Of a DNA stretch of 64,000 nt, positions 51,868-61,972 are shown piece by piece. A model generated the notes under the pieces. The model saw only the letters and a list, made by a program, of their open reading frames with translations. It searched no databases and was not told the DNA's origin. A program made the translations under genes and the position numbers. This stretch comes from Gilliamella sp. Occ3-1 (GTDB taxonomy: Bacteria > Pseudomonadota > Gammaproteobacteria > Enterobacterales > Orbaceae), in assembly GCF_001690655.1 (NCBI RefSeq), contig NZ_LZHQ01000024.1:1-64000 (forward strand), given 5' to 3'. Within the stretch, counting starts at the first letter, position 1; every line of letters begins with the position of its first letter.

Positions 51868-52701
51868 ATGAAACAAGTTCGGCAAGCAGCACATAGAAGA
51901 GAAGATAAAAACAGAAGACGGCTGCTTATTTTTCGTAATACTGAGCAATTAATAGGATTTTTGTTCTTTATTGTGATTATTTTTATTAGTATATGGGTCG
52001 TTCAAAGTTTTAAAAATTGGATGGATGATCCCGAACAAATGGTATTGTCTCAATTAACATTAAATGGAGAGTATACCTATACCACTGAGAATGATCTACG
52101 GGAAGCAATTTTGGGATTAGGATTGCCTAATACCTATATAGGTCAAGATGTTAATGATATTCAACAAGAAGTAATGCGATTTCCGTGGATGAAACAAACC
52201 AGTGTACGTAAACAGTGGCCAGACAGGTTAATTGTCTATGTGGAAGAATATAAGCCAGTGCTTTATTGGAATGACTTATTTTTACTTGATAAAAATGGTA
52301 ATGTATTTAGCGTACCACTTGACCGTATTGCCAACTTACAGTTACCTAAGTTATATGGTCCTGAAGGTAAGGCAAAGTTTGCGCTAGAAACTTATTATAA
52401 ATTAGAAAATCTTTCTAAAAAATTGGCTAATAATCAATTGGCGTTACATATTAAAGCAGCAATAACTGATGAACGTAATGCGTGGCAATTGATGGTAAAA
52501 CAGTGTATATCTGGTTTTTGCCTAGAAAATCAAGAAATAAAATTACTATTAGGTAGTGAAGATATTGAACAAAGATATCAACAGTTTATTAAGTTATTTC
52601 CAGAAATTCAATCAAGAATGTCAGAAAATGAAAGAATAATGGTCGCTGATCTACGTTATGAAAATGGTATTTCAGTGCAAAGAGAAAATATGGTGCAGTA
52701 A
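51868..52701 (+). CDS. ftsQ: Cell division protein FtsQ
   Basis: A bitopic divisome protein that binds FtsL and FtsB. The 277-residue product has a basic cytoplasmic tail (KQVRQAAHRREDKNRRRLL), one membrane segment (LIGFLFFIVIIFISIWVVQSF, about residues 28-48), a periplasmic POTRA domain (about 57-130, with MKQTSVRKQWPDRLIVYVEE at its end) and the beta domain. The sequence is poorly conserved outside this, but the ddlB-ftsQ-ftsA order is standard. Confidence 0.94.
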   Translation: MKQVRQAAHRREDKNRRRLLIFRNTEQLIGFLFFIVIIFISIWVVQSFKNWMDDPEQMVLSQLTLNGEYTYTTENDLREAILGLGLPNTYIGQDVNDIQQEVMRFPWMKQTSVRKQWPDRLIVYVEEYKPVLYWNDLFLLDKNGNVFSVPLDRIANLQLPKLYGPEGKAKFALETYYKLENLSKKLANNQLALHIKAAITDERNAWQLMVKQCISGFCLENQEIKLLLGSEDIEQRYQQFIKLFPEIQSRMSENERIMVADLRYENGISVQRENMVQ

Positions 52702-52722
52702 GGAATAAATTAAGGCTGGAGT

Positions 52723-53976
52723 ATGAAAGCAACAGAAAAAAAATTGGTCGTTGGATTAGAAATTGGTACATCCAAAGTACTTTCTCTTGTTGGTGAAGTT
52801 CTTCCTGATGGTATTGTCAATATCATTGGTGTGGGACATTGTCCATCAAAAGGGGTTGATAAAGGTGGTGTGAACGATCTTGAGTCTGTCGTGAAATCAA
52901 TTCAACGAGCGGTTGATCAAGCTGAATTAATGGCTGACTGCCAAATATCTTCAGTATATTTAAGTCTTTCTGGTAAACATATCCGTTGCCAAAATGAAAT
53001 AGGTATGGTGCCAATAGAAGATGAAGAAGTAACCACAGAGGATGTTGATAATGTTGTTCATACAGCAAAATCAGTCAGAATTTTAGATGAGCACCGTATT
53101 TTGCATGTCATTGCACAAGAATATTCTATTGATTTGCAAGAAGGTATTAAAAATCCTATTGGTCTATCTGGAGTAAGGATGAAAGCCAAAGTTCACTTAA
53201 TTACTTGTCATAATGATATGGCTCGAAATATTGTGAAGGCAGTAGAACGTTGTGGTTTGAAAGTGGATCAACTTATTTTTTCTGGATTGGCTTCCAGTTA
53301 TGCGGTTTTAACAGACGACGAAAAAGAGCTTGGTGTTTGCGTAATTGATATGGGTGGCGGTACAATGGATATAACTGTATATACAGGTGGTGCTTTACGT
53401 CATTCTGTTGTAATTCCTTACGCTGGAAATGTTGTTACTAGTGATATTGCATATGCGTTTGGCGCACCACCTATGGATGCAGAAAACATTAAGATTCGCT
53501 ATGGTTGTGCTGTAGGCTCGTTAATTGGTAAAGATGAAGTTATCGATGTTCCAAGTGTTGGTGGAAGACCCTCTCGTTCATTGCAACGACAAACTCTTGC
53601 TGATGTAATTGAACCACGCTATTCAGAACTTCTGGCGTTGGTACAAAAAGAATTACTTGTATTACAAGATGAACTTAAAAAACAGAATATCAAATATCAA
53701 TTAGCTGCAGGTATTGTTTTAACTGGTGGTGCGGCTCAAATAAAAGGAATGGTTGAGTGTGCTGAAAAAGTTTTTCAGAATCAAGTTCGTATTGGTCAGC
53801 CATTGAATATATCAGGATTAACCGACTATGTTCAAAAACCTTATTGTTCAACTGTTATAGGGTTATTGCATTATGGAAAACAAAGTTTATTAAATGATGA
53901 TGGTAAAGATAGTAATAAATCATCATTAAAAGGGATAGCTAAACGATTGACCGGATGGTTTAAAAAAGAATTTTAG
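52723..53976 (+). CDS. ftsA: Cell division protein FtsA
   Basis: An actin-like ATPase that tethers FtsZ to the membrane. The 417-residue product has the actin-fold phosphate 1 motif LVVGLEIGTSKVLSLVGEV (about residues 8-26), phosphate 2 VIDMGGGTMDITVYTGG (about 207-223) and the adenosine motif VLTGGAAQIKGM. The C-terminal amphipathic membrane-targeting helix is clear (GIAKRLTGWFKKEF). The start is preceded by CTGGAG. An 81-base gap separates it from ftsZ. Confidence 0.97.
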   Translation: MKATEKKLVVGLEIGTSKVLSLVGEVLPDGIVNIIGVGHCPSKGVDKGGVNDLESVVKSIQRAVDQAELMADCQISSVYLSLSGKHIRCQNEIGMVPIEDEEVTTEDVDNVVHTAKSVRILDEHRILHVIAQEYSIDLQEGIKNPIGLSGVRMKAKVHLITCHNDMARNIVKAVERCGLKVDQLIFSGLASSYAVLTDDEKELGVCVIDMGGGTMDITVYTGGALRHSVVIPYAGNVVTSDIAYAFGAPPMDAENIKIRYGCAVGSLIGKDEVIDVPSVGGRPSRSLQRQTLADVIEPRYSELLALVQKELLVLQDELKKQNIKYQLAAGIVLTGGAAQIKGMVECAEKVFQNQVRIGQPLNISGLTDYVQKPYCSTVIGLLHYGKQSLLNDDGKDSNKSSLKGIAKRLTGWFKKEF

Positions 53977-54057
53977 CTAATATATTTCAAGAACTTCGTG
54001 GACATTGTAGACGATTATCTGTACAATATCCGCAGATCGTAAATTTGGAGATAAGTT

Positions 54058-55197
54058 ATGTTTGAACCTATGGTTGCAGATGATGAACCAGCAGCAGTCA
54101 TTAAAGTTATTGGTGTAGGTGGTGGCGGTGGTAATGCTGTCGAGCATATGATTGCTGAACATATTGAAGGTGTAGAATTTTTTGCAGCAAATACAGATGC
54201 GCAGGCCTTAAAAAGAATTAAAGTAGGTCAAACTATCCAAATCGGCACTAATGTTACTAAAGGACTTGGTGCAGGTGCTAATCCAGAAGTCGGAAGAAAT
54301 TCTGCTGAGGAAGATCGAGAGGTCATCCGTGGAGCAATTGAAGGGGCTGATATGGTTTTTATCGCAGCTGGAATGGGCGGAGGCACTGGAACTGGTGCAG
54401 CACCTGTTGTTGCGGAAATAGCAAAAGAACTAGGGATTCTAACAGTTGCTGTTGTCACTAAACCTTTTGGCTTTGAAGGTAAGAAGCGTATGGCTTTTGC
54501 TGAGCAAGGTATTTGTGAATTAGCAAAACATGTCGATTCACTAATTACTATTCCGAATGATAAATTATTAAAAGTATTAGGTCGAGGTGTTAAATTACTT
54601 GATGCATTTGCTGCAGCTAATGGTGTTTTAAAAGGTGCAGTACAAGGTATTGCTGAGCTTATTACTAAACCTGGTCATATCAATGTTGACTTTGCTGACG
54701 TAAGAACCGTGATGTCTGAAATGGGATATGCTATGATGGGTTCTGGACGAGCTAGTGGTGATAATCGAGCTGAAGAAGCTGCTGAAATGGCGATTTCTAG
54801 CCCATTACTTGAGGATATAGATTTATCTGGTGCCCGAGGTGTATTAGTTAATGTAACAGCTGGGTTAGATCTTGGTTTAGAAGAGTTCGAAACAGTAGGT
54901 AGTACAGTTAGAGCATTTGCTTCTGATAATGCTACAGTTGTTGTTGGTACAACTTTCGATCCTGATATGTCTGATGAAATTAGAGTAACAGTGGTTGCAA
55001 CGGGTATTGGTATGGATAAACGTCCAGAAGTTAAAATGCCTAAACCAGTGTCACGCAATGAATTATTTGGTCAAAGTAATCCTTTGGGACAACAGGAAGA
55101 TAAATTAGCTAAAGTTGTTAACGAACCAACAGCTTCTCCTCTTGAAGATCATAAAATTTTAGATATTCCTGCTTTCATACGGAAGCAAGCGAATTAA
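54058..55197 (+). CDS. ftsZ: Cell division protein FtsZ
   Basis: The tubulin-like GTPase that forms the Z ring. The 379-residue product has [16 protein letters not shown] (about residues 17-32), the tubulin signature GGGTGTG (107-113) and the synergy-loop [11 protein letters not shown] (about 207-217). After a shorter linker than in many species, the conserved C-terminal peptide DIPAFIRKQ binds FtsA and ZipA. A good AGGAG-like site (TTGGAG) precedes the ATG. lpxC follows after 69 bases. Confidence 0.98.
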   Translation: MFEPMVADDEPAAVIKVIGVGGGGGNAVEHMIAEHIEGVEFFAANTDAQALKRIKVGQTIQIGTNVTKGLGAGANPEVGRNSAEEDREVIRGAIEGADMVFIAAGMGGGTGTGAAPVVAEIAKELGILTVAVVTKPFGFEGKKRMAFAEQGICELAKHVDSLITIPNDKLLKVLGRGVKLLDAFAAANGVLKGAVQGIAELITKPGHINVDFADVRTVMSEMGYAMMGSGRASGDNRAEEAAEMAISSPLLEDIDLSGARGVLVNVTAGLDLGLEEFETVGSTVRAFASDNATVVVGTTFDPDMSDEIRVTVVATGIGMDKRPEVKMPKPVSRNELFGQSNPLGQQEDKLAKVVNEPTASPLEDHKILDIPAFIRKQAN

Positions 55198-55266
55198 AGT
55201 AAATTTGAACTTATTTGATTTTTTATTGTCGAAATCAGTAAGAACAAACAAAAAAGTAGGTGCAAA

Positions 55267-56181
55267 GTGAAACAAAGAACATTAAAAAAGACTATTCAAG
55301 CAACTGGTGTTGGTTTACATACCGGCAAAAAGGTTACTTTGACATTACGTCCTGCGCCTGAAAATACAGGTATTATTTATCGTCGTACTGATTTAAATCC
55401 ATATGTGGATTTTCCCGTGGATGCGAAGTCTGTGCGTGATACAATGCTTTGTACTTGTTTGATAAATGAAGATAATGTTCGTATTTCTACTGTTGAGCAT
55501 ATTAATGCTGCATTAGCAGGGCTTGGTATTGATAATCTTATTATTGAAGTTAATGCCCCTGAAATACCAATTATGGATGGTAGTGCAAGTCCGTTTGTTT
55601 ATTTATTGCTTGATGCTGGTATAGCTGAGCAAAACGCATTTAAAAAGTTTTTGTGTGTAAAAGAAACAGTTCGAGTTGAAAATGGTGATAAATGGGCTGA
55701 AGTAAGACCTTATAGTGGCTTTAAACTGGATTTCACTATTGATTTCCAACATCCGGCTATCGACAGTAGTTCACAACGTTATCAACTGGATTTTTCGTCT
55801 GAATCGTTTATTCGTCAAATCAGCCGTGCTAGAACATTTGGTTTTATGCGTGATATTGAAGCATTACAATCTAAAGGTCTATGCCTAGGTGGTAGTTTAG
55901 ATTGTGCAATTGTCGTTGATGACTATAAAGTGCTTAATGAAGATGGTTTACGTTTTGAAGATGAGTTTGTACGTCACAAAATGCTTGATACCATTGGTGA
56001 TTTATATATGAATGGACATAATATGATTGGTGAAGTTGTTTGTTATAAATCAGGTCATGCATTGAATAACCAATTATTACAAGCATTGCTAGCGAAACAA
56101 GAGGCGTGGGAATACGTGACATTTACAGAAGAGCAAACTGTACCACTTGCATTGGGTACCCAACAGCTTATTCTCGCGTAA
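55267..56181 (+). CDS. lpxC: UDP-3-O-acyl-N-acetylglucosamine deacetylase
   Basis: The committed zinc-dependent step of lipid A synthesis, and the usual last gene of the enteric dcw cluster. The 304-residue product starts at GTG with GTAGG upstream. It has the zinc residues His78 ([12 protein letters not shown]) and those in [16 protein letters not shown] (about residues 236-251, His and Asp), and the catalytic His of [11 protein letters not shown] near the C terminus. A strong terminator follows, so secM/secA, which follow in E. coli, are not linked here. Confidence 0.97.
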   Translation: MKQRTLKKTIQATGVGLHTGKKVTLTLRPAPENTGIIYRRTDLNPYVDFPVDAKSVRDTMLCTCLINEDNVRISTVEHINAALAGLGIDNLIIEVNAPEIPIMDGSASPFVYLLLDAGIAEQNAFKKFLCVKETVRVENGDKWAEVRPYSGFKLDFTIDFQHPAIDSSSQRYQLDFSSESFIRQISRARTFGFMRDIEALQSKGLCLGGSLDCAIVVDDYKVLNEDGLRFEDEFVRHKMLDTIGDLYMNGHNMIGEVVCYKSGHALNNQLLQALLAKQEAWEYVTFTEEQTVPLALGTQQLILA

Positions 56182-56206
56182 AATAATAGGTAACATTTTA
56201 TATTAT

Positions 56207-56240
56207 AAACGCTCCTATTTTTAATGGGAGCGTTTTTATT
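56207..56240 (+). terminator. Terminator of the dcw cluster after lpxC
   Basis: A 12-bp stem with one T-G pair (56207-56218 with 56224-56235), TTTTA loop, followed by TTATTTT. It ends 20 bases before the yfbR start codon. Confidence 0.92.
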
Positions 56241-56260
56241 TTAATTAAAGAGATAGTAAT

Positions 56261-56848
56261 ATGAATAACAGCCATTTTTTTGCTCATTTATTCCGATTAA
56301 AACTAATTAATCGTTGGCCTTTAATGCGTAACGTAAGAATTGAAAATGTATCAGAACATAGTTTACAGGTTGCTTTTGTTGCACATGCCTTAGCAATAAT
56401 TAAAAACAAGAAATTTAATGGAAATGTTAATCCAGAAAGAATTGCATTGCTGGCAATGTACCACGACGTTTCAGAAGTAATAACAGGCGATCTACCAACA
56501 CCAACAAAGTATTACAATCCACAAATAACGGTTGAATATAAAAAGATTGAAAAAATAGCACAGCATAAACTTATCAATATGCTTCCTAAAGAATTACAAG
56601 ATGATTTTAGAACATTAATTGATGATGATTTTTATGATGAAACCGAGAAAAGTATTGTAAAACAAGCTGATGCATTATGTGCTTACCTAAAAACGATTGA
56701 AGAACTTAGTGCGGGCAACAATGAGTTTAAATTAGCAGAACAACGTTTAAAAAAGACTTTATCTGAACGTAACAGTCCTGAAATGAATTACTTTTTAGAC
56801 GTTTTTGTTCCAAGCTTTAGCTTGTCATTAGATGAGATAACTATGTAA
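56261..56848 (+). CDS. yfbR: 5'-deoxynucleotidase (YfbR, HD domain)
   Basis: A metal-dependent phosphohydrolase that removes phosphate from deoxynucleoside 5'-monophosphates. The 195-residue product has the HD-domain pattern: [22 protein letters not shown] (about residues 23-44, first His), [20 protein letters not shown] (about 66-85, His-Asp) and an Asp in [15 protein letters not shown] (about 138-152). The length is close to E. coli YfbR (199). It has no visible functional link to lpxC and is convergent with the malate regulator gene. Confidence 0.94.
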   Translation: MNNSHFFAHLFRLKLINRWPLMRNVRIENVSEHSLQVAFVAHALAIIKNKKFNGNVNPERIALLAMYHDVSEVITGDLPTPTKYYNPQITVEYKKIEKIAQHKLINMLPKELQDDFRTLIDDDFYDETEKSIVKQADALCAYLKTIEELSAGNNEFKLAEQRLKKTLSERNSPEMNYFLDVFVPSFSLSLDEITM

Positions 56849-56974
56849 AATTAATTTATCTATTTAAATATTTTTTATTTCTATCATAGATTATTAATAA
56901 AAAATACGTCTTGTTTAGAATGTTAAATGTAGTGATGACAAAAAGACTCTTACTGTATTTATAATAGATATACT

Positions 56975-57664
56975 TTACCTGAGATTATAATTTATATTTT
57001 GATAAATATAACGTTTAACAGGTCTACCAATAGACAGATAAGTTAAATGGCTTTTAAGCTCACCAAGTTCCTCTAAGTAATCGAGATATTTTTTTAATGA
57101 TATACGAGATAACGAAATTAATTCAACGATATCACTCATTGAAAAATCACAATTGTACTGAATAATAACCTCTCGAACCTTTTGTAAGGTCAGGTTATCA
57201 ATACCTTTAGGCAACCCTTTGTTATGAGTAGTCGGTTTAGCAAAAATCCGATCATCTAATTGATGCTGATTTAATATTTTGGACGATGATAACAAACGAA
57301 CACGCTCCTGATAGGAAACTAATGCGGTGCGTAAACGCTCAAAAGTGAAAGGTTTAACAATATAATCAATTACACCTAAACGTAGAGCTGCTTGAATCTC
57401 ATTGGTTTTACAAGCAGCGGTCACCATAATAATATCAATTTTGGGATAACTAATACGAATATGCTGTAATAATTCTAACCCATTGAGTTTGGGCATAAAT
57501 ACGTCAAGTAGGATAAGATCAATATGATTATCATGAATACAATGTAGGGCTTGTTCACCATTACTAACATTAGCGACTAAATTAAACCCAGGAACCATTT
57601 GTACATATTTCTTATTAAGTTCTGCCACCATAGGATCATCTTCAACAATTAAAACATCAACCAT
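56975..57664 (-). CDS. DcuR/CitB-type two-component response regulator
   Basis: A 229-residue regulator of the CitB family. The receiver has VDVLIVEDDPMVAELNKKYV (closely like DcuR), phospho-acceptor Asp54 (ILLDVFMP), Thr82 and Lys104 (DYIVKPF). The C-terminal half holds the HTH of this family (SMSDIVELISLSRISLKKYLDYL; about residues 175-197) and ends in the typical GRPVKRYIYQ. Its ATG overlaps the sensor kinase stop by 8 bases. The neighbours, a malic enzyme and a 2-hydroxycarboxylate transporter, suggest it activates those genes in response to malate, citrate or a similar acid. It resembles DcuR, DpiA and MalR, and I cannot choose between names. Confidence 0.9.
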   Translation of the reverse strand: MVDVLIVEDDPMVAELNKKYVQMVPGFNLVANVSNGEQALHCIHDNHIDLILLDVFMPKLNGLELLQHIRISYPKIDIIMVTAACKTNEIQAALRLGVIDYIVKPFTFERLRTALVSYQERVRLLSSSKILNQHQLDDRIFAKPTTHNKGLPKGIDNLTLQKVREVIIQYNCDFSMSDIVELISLSRISLKKYLDYLEELGELKSHLTYLSIGRPVKRYIYQNINYNLR

Positions 57665-59285
57665 GAGTTACTTTCTCCCTATAAATCGCTTTTAGTGGTA
57701 ATAATACTTTAAAACAGGCTCCTTTTTTATTACTTAGGTCACATAATTGAATATGCCCATTAAGTTCATCAATACTGGCTAATACTAAATACAATCCGAT
57801 TCCACGATTATTGCCTTTGGTTGAATACCCTTTTTGGAAGATGTATTGAGTATCCTCATCAGAAATACCTTCACCATTATCATTAACCTCAATTTGGAGA
57901 GTATCATTATTAATTTCCAAATTGACATTTATCTGCTTATTGTCTAAAAATTGTACCGCATCTAAACTATTATCAATTAAATTACCGAGGATTGTGATTA
58001 AAGAGTGAGTAATTGAAATATCTGTAATTGGAGATAATTCTCCATTAATATTAAACAACAAACTTACTCCCAATTCTCTAGCTCGGCTAAATTTACTATT
58101 TAAAAAACCAGAAATAATAGGATCTTTGATTGCTTGAGTAACAAGTTTTGATTCAGCTTGCTGATTACCAATAATCTCTTCAAGATAATCAATTAACTCT
58201 TGTTTATTATTATTAAACGCCAAACCATAAATAACATGCAATTTATTATTAAATTCATGTGATTGTGAACGTAAGGCGTCGGCATAACGGTTTACTCCAG
58301 TTAAATTTTCTGCTAATTGTCTCATTTCGGTCATATCCCGAAACGAGGCAATAGCACCAACTAATGAACCATTAACAAGTAAAGGGACTCGATTTGTTAG
58401 AATAACTACTCCATTTATATTTTGCTCACAATCATATTCAGCAATCCCACTAACCATTACATCATGCAAACGAGTATTTGGAATAACATCTACAATTTGT
58501 TCCCCGATTACATCTTCTTTATTACTATTAATACGCAATATACGTTTAGCTTCATTATTAATTTGTGTAATGTAACCCTCCCGATTTATGACAACAATAC
58601 CTTCTTTAACTGTTCTGATTATAGCGTCTCTTTCCTCAAATAAATGCGCCATTTCTGTAGGCTCAAGGCCATATAATATTTTTTTAATATTGCGAGATAA
58701 CAATAATGATAAAATAACTGCCACGACTAATGATGCGAACAAAGATAACCAAATTGATTGACTTGTTCTTGATGCAAGTTGATTAATTTTTTGTAGTGTT
58801 TGTCCGACTAATACCGCACCAATTTGCTGATGCTCATCATTGTAAATAGGACTAAATGCACGCACCGAATTTCCGAGAGTTCCTTTGGCAATTGATGTAT
58901 AAGATTCCCCTTTTAATGCTCTGTGTTCGTCGCCACCAACAATAGACAATCCTATTTTACTTTTATCGGGATGAGAAAGTCGTACTCCCTGCATATTAAA
59001 AACAACGACAAAATCAACTTGTGTTAATCTTCGTATTTTTTCGGTCTCATTTTGGAGAAGAGCTAAATTTTCAAAAGTAGGTGTTTGTATACTTTCTATT
59101 GTATTATTTGAAGAAGAAATAATTTTAGCGATATTTTCAACTCGTTGGCGAGATGTTTGTAAATATTCATTATTAACAAGTTGGATAATATAGACATTTT
59201 CAGCTATGGCTGATAACGTAAAAACTAAAAAGAACAAGCTTATCAGCTTAAATTTAAGTGTTAACCGATTAAAAAAGTATTTCAT
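57657..59285 (-). CDS. DcuS/CitA-type sensor histidine kinase
   Basis: A 542-residue inner-membrane sensor for di- or tricarboxylates. It has a first membrane helix (about residues 13-33), a periplasmic PDC/PAS domain with the ligand-site pattern SHPDKSKIGLSIVGGDEHRAL and SVRAFSPIYNDEHQQIG, a second helix (about 178-198), a cytoplasmic PAS domain (about 215-325), phospho-acceptor His343 in RSQSHEFNNKLHVIYGL, and a HATPase with NLIDNSLDAV and GIGLYLV. These are the hallmarks of the CitA/DcuS family. It overlaps the regulator gene and lies downstream of the malic enzyme, behind a terminator. Confidence 0.92.
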   Translation of the reverse strand: MKYFFNRLTLKFKLISLFFLVFTLSAIAENVYIIQLVNNEYLQTSRQRVENIAKIISSSNNTIESIQTPTFENLALLQNETEKIRRLTQVDFVVVFNMQGVRLSHPDKSKIGLSIVGGDEHRALKGESYTSIAKGTLGNSVRAFSPIYNDEHQQIGAVLVGQTLQKINQLASRTSQSIWLSLFASLVVAVILSLLLSRNIKKILYGLEPTEMAHLFEERDAIIRTVKEGIVVINREGYITQINNEAKRILRINSNKEDVIGEQIVDVIPNTRLHDVMVSGIAEYDCEQNINGVVILTNRVPLLVNGSLVGAIASFRDMTEMRQLAENLTGVNRYADALRSQSHEFNNKLHVIYGLAFNNNKQELIDYLEEIIGNQQAESKLVTQAIKDPIISGFLNSKFSRARELGVSLLFNINGELSPITDISITHSLITILGNLIDNSLDAVQFLDNKQINVNLEINNDTLQIEVNDNGEGISDEDTQYIFQKGYSTKGNNRGIGLYLVLASIDELNGHIQLCDLSNKKGACFKVLLPLKAIYREKVTHG

Positions 59286-59341
59286 TTAATAGATCTTTCG
59301 ACAGCAATATTGTGAATTTATATTAACCTAAAAATGATAAA

Positions 59342-59373
59342 AATCTGCTAATAAAATAGATAATTAGCAGATT
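59342..59373 (-). terminator. Terminator of the malate transporter/malic enzyme unit
   Basis: A perfect 11-bp stem (59342-59352 with 59363-59373) followed on the reverse strand by TTTATCATTTTT. It lies 35 bases past the malic enzyme stop and 57 bases before the sensor kinase start, so the regulatory genes have their own promoter or rely on read-through. Confidence 0.85.
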
Positions 59374-59407
59374 ATAATTAATACACCTTAACTAGCAAAT
59401 AGTACAT

Positions 59408-60562
59408 CTATTTTGCAGCGTTTTTTACGCTCTCAGCAACAACTTTAGCAACATTGAGTTCAAATGCATTAGGTAATATACATTCCGTCGATAATTTATC
59501 ATCAGACACAATACTTGCTAAACCTCTAGCTGCAGCTAATTGCATTTTAAGTGTGATATTTTTAGCTCTTGCATCCAAAGCACCTCTAAAAATACCTGGG
59601 AATGCTAAAACATTATTAATTTGATTTGGATAATCGCTACGCCCAGTTCCAACAATATAAGCACCAGCGGCTTTTGCTTCTTCAGGGAATATTTCAGGGG
59701 TTGGATTAGCCATTGCAAAAATAATCGATTTTTCTGCCATGGTTGAAACCCATTCAGGTTTTAATACACCAGGAGCAGAAACACCAATAAATACATCAGC
59801 TCCTTTTACCGCATCTTCTAACGTCCCTTTTTGTTTTTCATGATTGGTAATTTTAGCCATTGCTAAATGATGTGGCGGTAATGAATCATCATCCTCAGAT
59901 AAAATACCTACCTTATCGACTACTTTTAAATTGTTAACACCAGCTGCTAATAACATGTCAGCAATGGCTAAGCCTGCTGCGCCACCACCATTTATAACGA
60001 CCTTGACAGACTCAATCTTTTTACCGGCAACTTTTAATGCATTATATAATGCAGCCAATACAACAATAGCCGTTCCATGCTGATCGTCATGAAATACAGG
60101 TATATCTAATATTTCTTGCAAACGTTTTTCAATTTCAAAACATCGCGGAGCACTAATATCTTCAAGATTAATACCACCAAAAGAAGGGGCTAGAGCCGCA
60201 ATATGCTTAACCAACTCATCAGGATCTTGAGTGTTTAATGACAAAGGAATTGCATCTACATTAGCAAATTGTTTGAATAATATCGCTTTGCCCTCCATCA
60301 CGGGAATAGCTGCCTCTGGCCCAATATTCCCAAGACCCAATACAGCAGAACCATCAGTGATAACTGCAACTAAATTACGCTTACTTGTATATTCGTACAC
60401 AGATTCAGGATTTTCAGCTATTTCTGTACAGACTGCCGCCACGCCAGGGGTATAAGCGACACTCAGATCCGCCATAGAATTTACTGGTACTTTTGAATGA
60501 ATTTCTAATTTTCCATGCATTTGTTTACTAATTGCTAATGCTTTTTCTTGAACTGTTGTCAT
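59408..60562 (-). CDS. NAD(P)-dependent malic enzyme (short form)
   Basis: Oxidative decarboxylation of malate to pyruvate, probably NAD-linked. I use ATG 60562 ([20 protein letters not shown]), which has GAAGGGA upstream; the frame extends back to 60604. The 384-residue product has the malic enzyme domains only, without the phosphotransacetylase tail of MaeB. It has [11 protein letters not shown] (about residues 36-46, with the conserved Tyr), [28 protein letters not shown] (about 148-161) and the Rossmann loop [16 protein letters not shown]. It follows the 2-hydroxycarboxylate transporter and is likely co-transcribed, as in malate-fermenting bacteria. Confidence 0.94.
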   Translation of the reverse strand: MTTVQEKALAISKQMHGKLEIHSKVPVNSMADLSVAYTPGVAAVCTEIAENPESVYEYTSKRNLVAVITDGSAVLGLGNIGPEAAIPVMEGKAILFKQFANVDAIPLSLNTQDPDELVKHIAALAPSFGGINLEDISAPRCFEIEKRLQEILDIPVFHDDQHGTAIVVLAALYNALKVAGKKIESVKVVINGGGAAGLAIADMLLAAGVNNLKVVDKVGILSEDDDSLPPHHLAMAKITNHEKQKGTLEDAVKGADVFIGVSAPGVLKPEWVSTMAEKSIIFAMANPTPEIFPEEAKAAGAYIVGTGRSDYPNQINNVLAFPGIFRGALDARAKNITLKMQLAAARGLASIVSDDKLSTECILPNAFELNVAKVVAESVKNAAK

Positions 60563-60676
60563 AATTATTCCCTTCAAATTATTTTTAATAAAGATTAAAA
60601 TCACTTTTTAATATTATGTTTTTATATAACAATTTATTTTAAAACTAATTATCTAATAATAGCTTATCATTTTTTA

Positions 60677-61972
60677 TTACATATTTAGATAGCGCAACAA
60701 TGCTGTGGTACAAATAACCATTAGTGCACCACCTAATCGAGTTGCTACTTGTGCAAAAGGCATTAGATTCATTCGATTAGCGGTAGAAAGTATTGCCACA
60801 TCTCCAGTTCCTCCCATACCACTTTGGCATGAAGAAATAATTGATGCTTCGACTGGATACATTTTTAAGAAAAAACTACAAATAAATCCTGTCATAGAAA
60901 CGGTAAATACGACAGAAATGATTGTAATAAAATAAGGAATAGTTAACACATTAACAACGCTACCCAAATCAATATATAGCAAACCTAATCCAGCCATTAA
61001 CGGAAAAGTAAAATTACCTGAAATAAATTTATACCATTGTTGACTACCGCGCTCCACACTTTCAGGTAATAAACGAAAATACTTCACAACAGCAGTTGCA
61101 ATAATCATTAATACAGGCCCAGGAAAGTGAGTAATCTTTTCTAAAATCATACCAAAGATAAATAATGTAGCTAAAATCATAACCGCACCACTCATAGCTC
61201 TAGCATCTAATGGCGTTTTATCTTCTTTTAAAGCATCAGCTAAACCATCAAATTCAATTTTCACTAATTGACCATGACCACTTAAATTTGGTTTGACTTC
61301 TCCAATTCGGCTCATTATGGCGGTAAAGGTAATGGCAAAAAAGTTACCTACGACAGTTGCAGGAATTAACGCACTAACAAATGAATCGTAATTTTGATTA
61401 AGAATATTGCTATAAGCGTTTGATAGTTGTAAAACACCTTCGCCAATACCACCAGCCATAACAGGCGAAACAGTATAGAAAAAAGCATGCCTCCAAGTAT
61501 CACCAAAAGCAACGGCTACTGAAACACCAACCAATGCGGCTAGGCACATACCAAGTAACATCGGAATCATCATCCGAATAAAACCTTGAATTAAAATAAC
61601 CCGATGCATACCTAAAATACTACCGCAAACTAAACTCGCAATATAAAAAAGTAAAAAGTTAGAATCTTTCATCAACATTTTTGTTGCAGTTAAAGTATTT
61701 TCGTCAAAAACACCATAGTAAACTAACAGTGATGGAACAATTAAAGATAAAATTGCAGGTGCACCAAATTTTTTAAAAAAAGGAATATTTTGCCCAAGCG
61801 TTCCTAAAAACCAACCTAATGGCAAAATAACAGCAAAGCCTCCAATTAATGTTCTTGGTAGCATATCTAATTGGGCGGCGATAATAACGATGATGGAACA
61901 AACAACGAAAATAGGTAAAGGTAAAGAACCTATATAAAGTTTATTTTCTTTTAATTTTTGCATCATGCTCAT
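60677..61972 (-). CDS. 2-hydroxycarboxylate transporter family protein (CitS/MaeN/MleP-like)
   Basis: A sodium- or proton-coupled carrier for malate, citrate or lactate. The 431-residue protein has about eleven membrane segments. The 2HCT signatures are two inverted repeats: GGIGEGVLQLSNAYSNIL in the middle (about residues 164-181), and CQSGMGGTGDVAILSTANRMNLMPFAQVATRLGGA-type sequence near the C terminus (CQSGMGGTGDVAILSTAN). The usual conserved Arg in the last helix-loop is present (TRLGG). Substrate is not fixed by sequence; the adjacent malic enzyme makes malate the best guess. Start has GAGG upstream. Confidence 0.92.
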   Translation of the reverse strand: MSMMQKLKENKLYIGSLPLPIFVVCSIIVIIAAQLDMLPRTLIGGFAVILPLGWFLGTLGQNIPFFKKFGAPAILSLIVPSLLVYYGVFDENTLTATKMLMKDSNFLLFYIASLVCGSILGMHRVILIQGFIRMMIPMLLGMCLAALVGVSVAVAFGDTWRHAFFYTVSPVMAGGIGEGVLQLSNAYSNILNQNYDSFVSALIPATVVGNFFAITFTAIMSRIGEVKPNLSGHGQLVKIEFDGLADALKEDKTPLDARAMSGAVMILATLFIFGMILEKITHFPGPVLMIIATAVVKYFRLLPESVERGSQQWYKFISGNFTFPLMAGLGLLYIDLGSVVNVLTIPYFITIISVVFTVSMTGFICSFFLKMYPVEASIISSCQSGMGGTGDVAILSTANRMNLMPFAQVATRLGGALMVICTTALLRYLNM

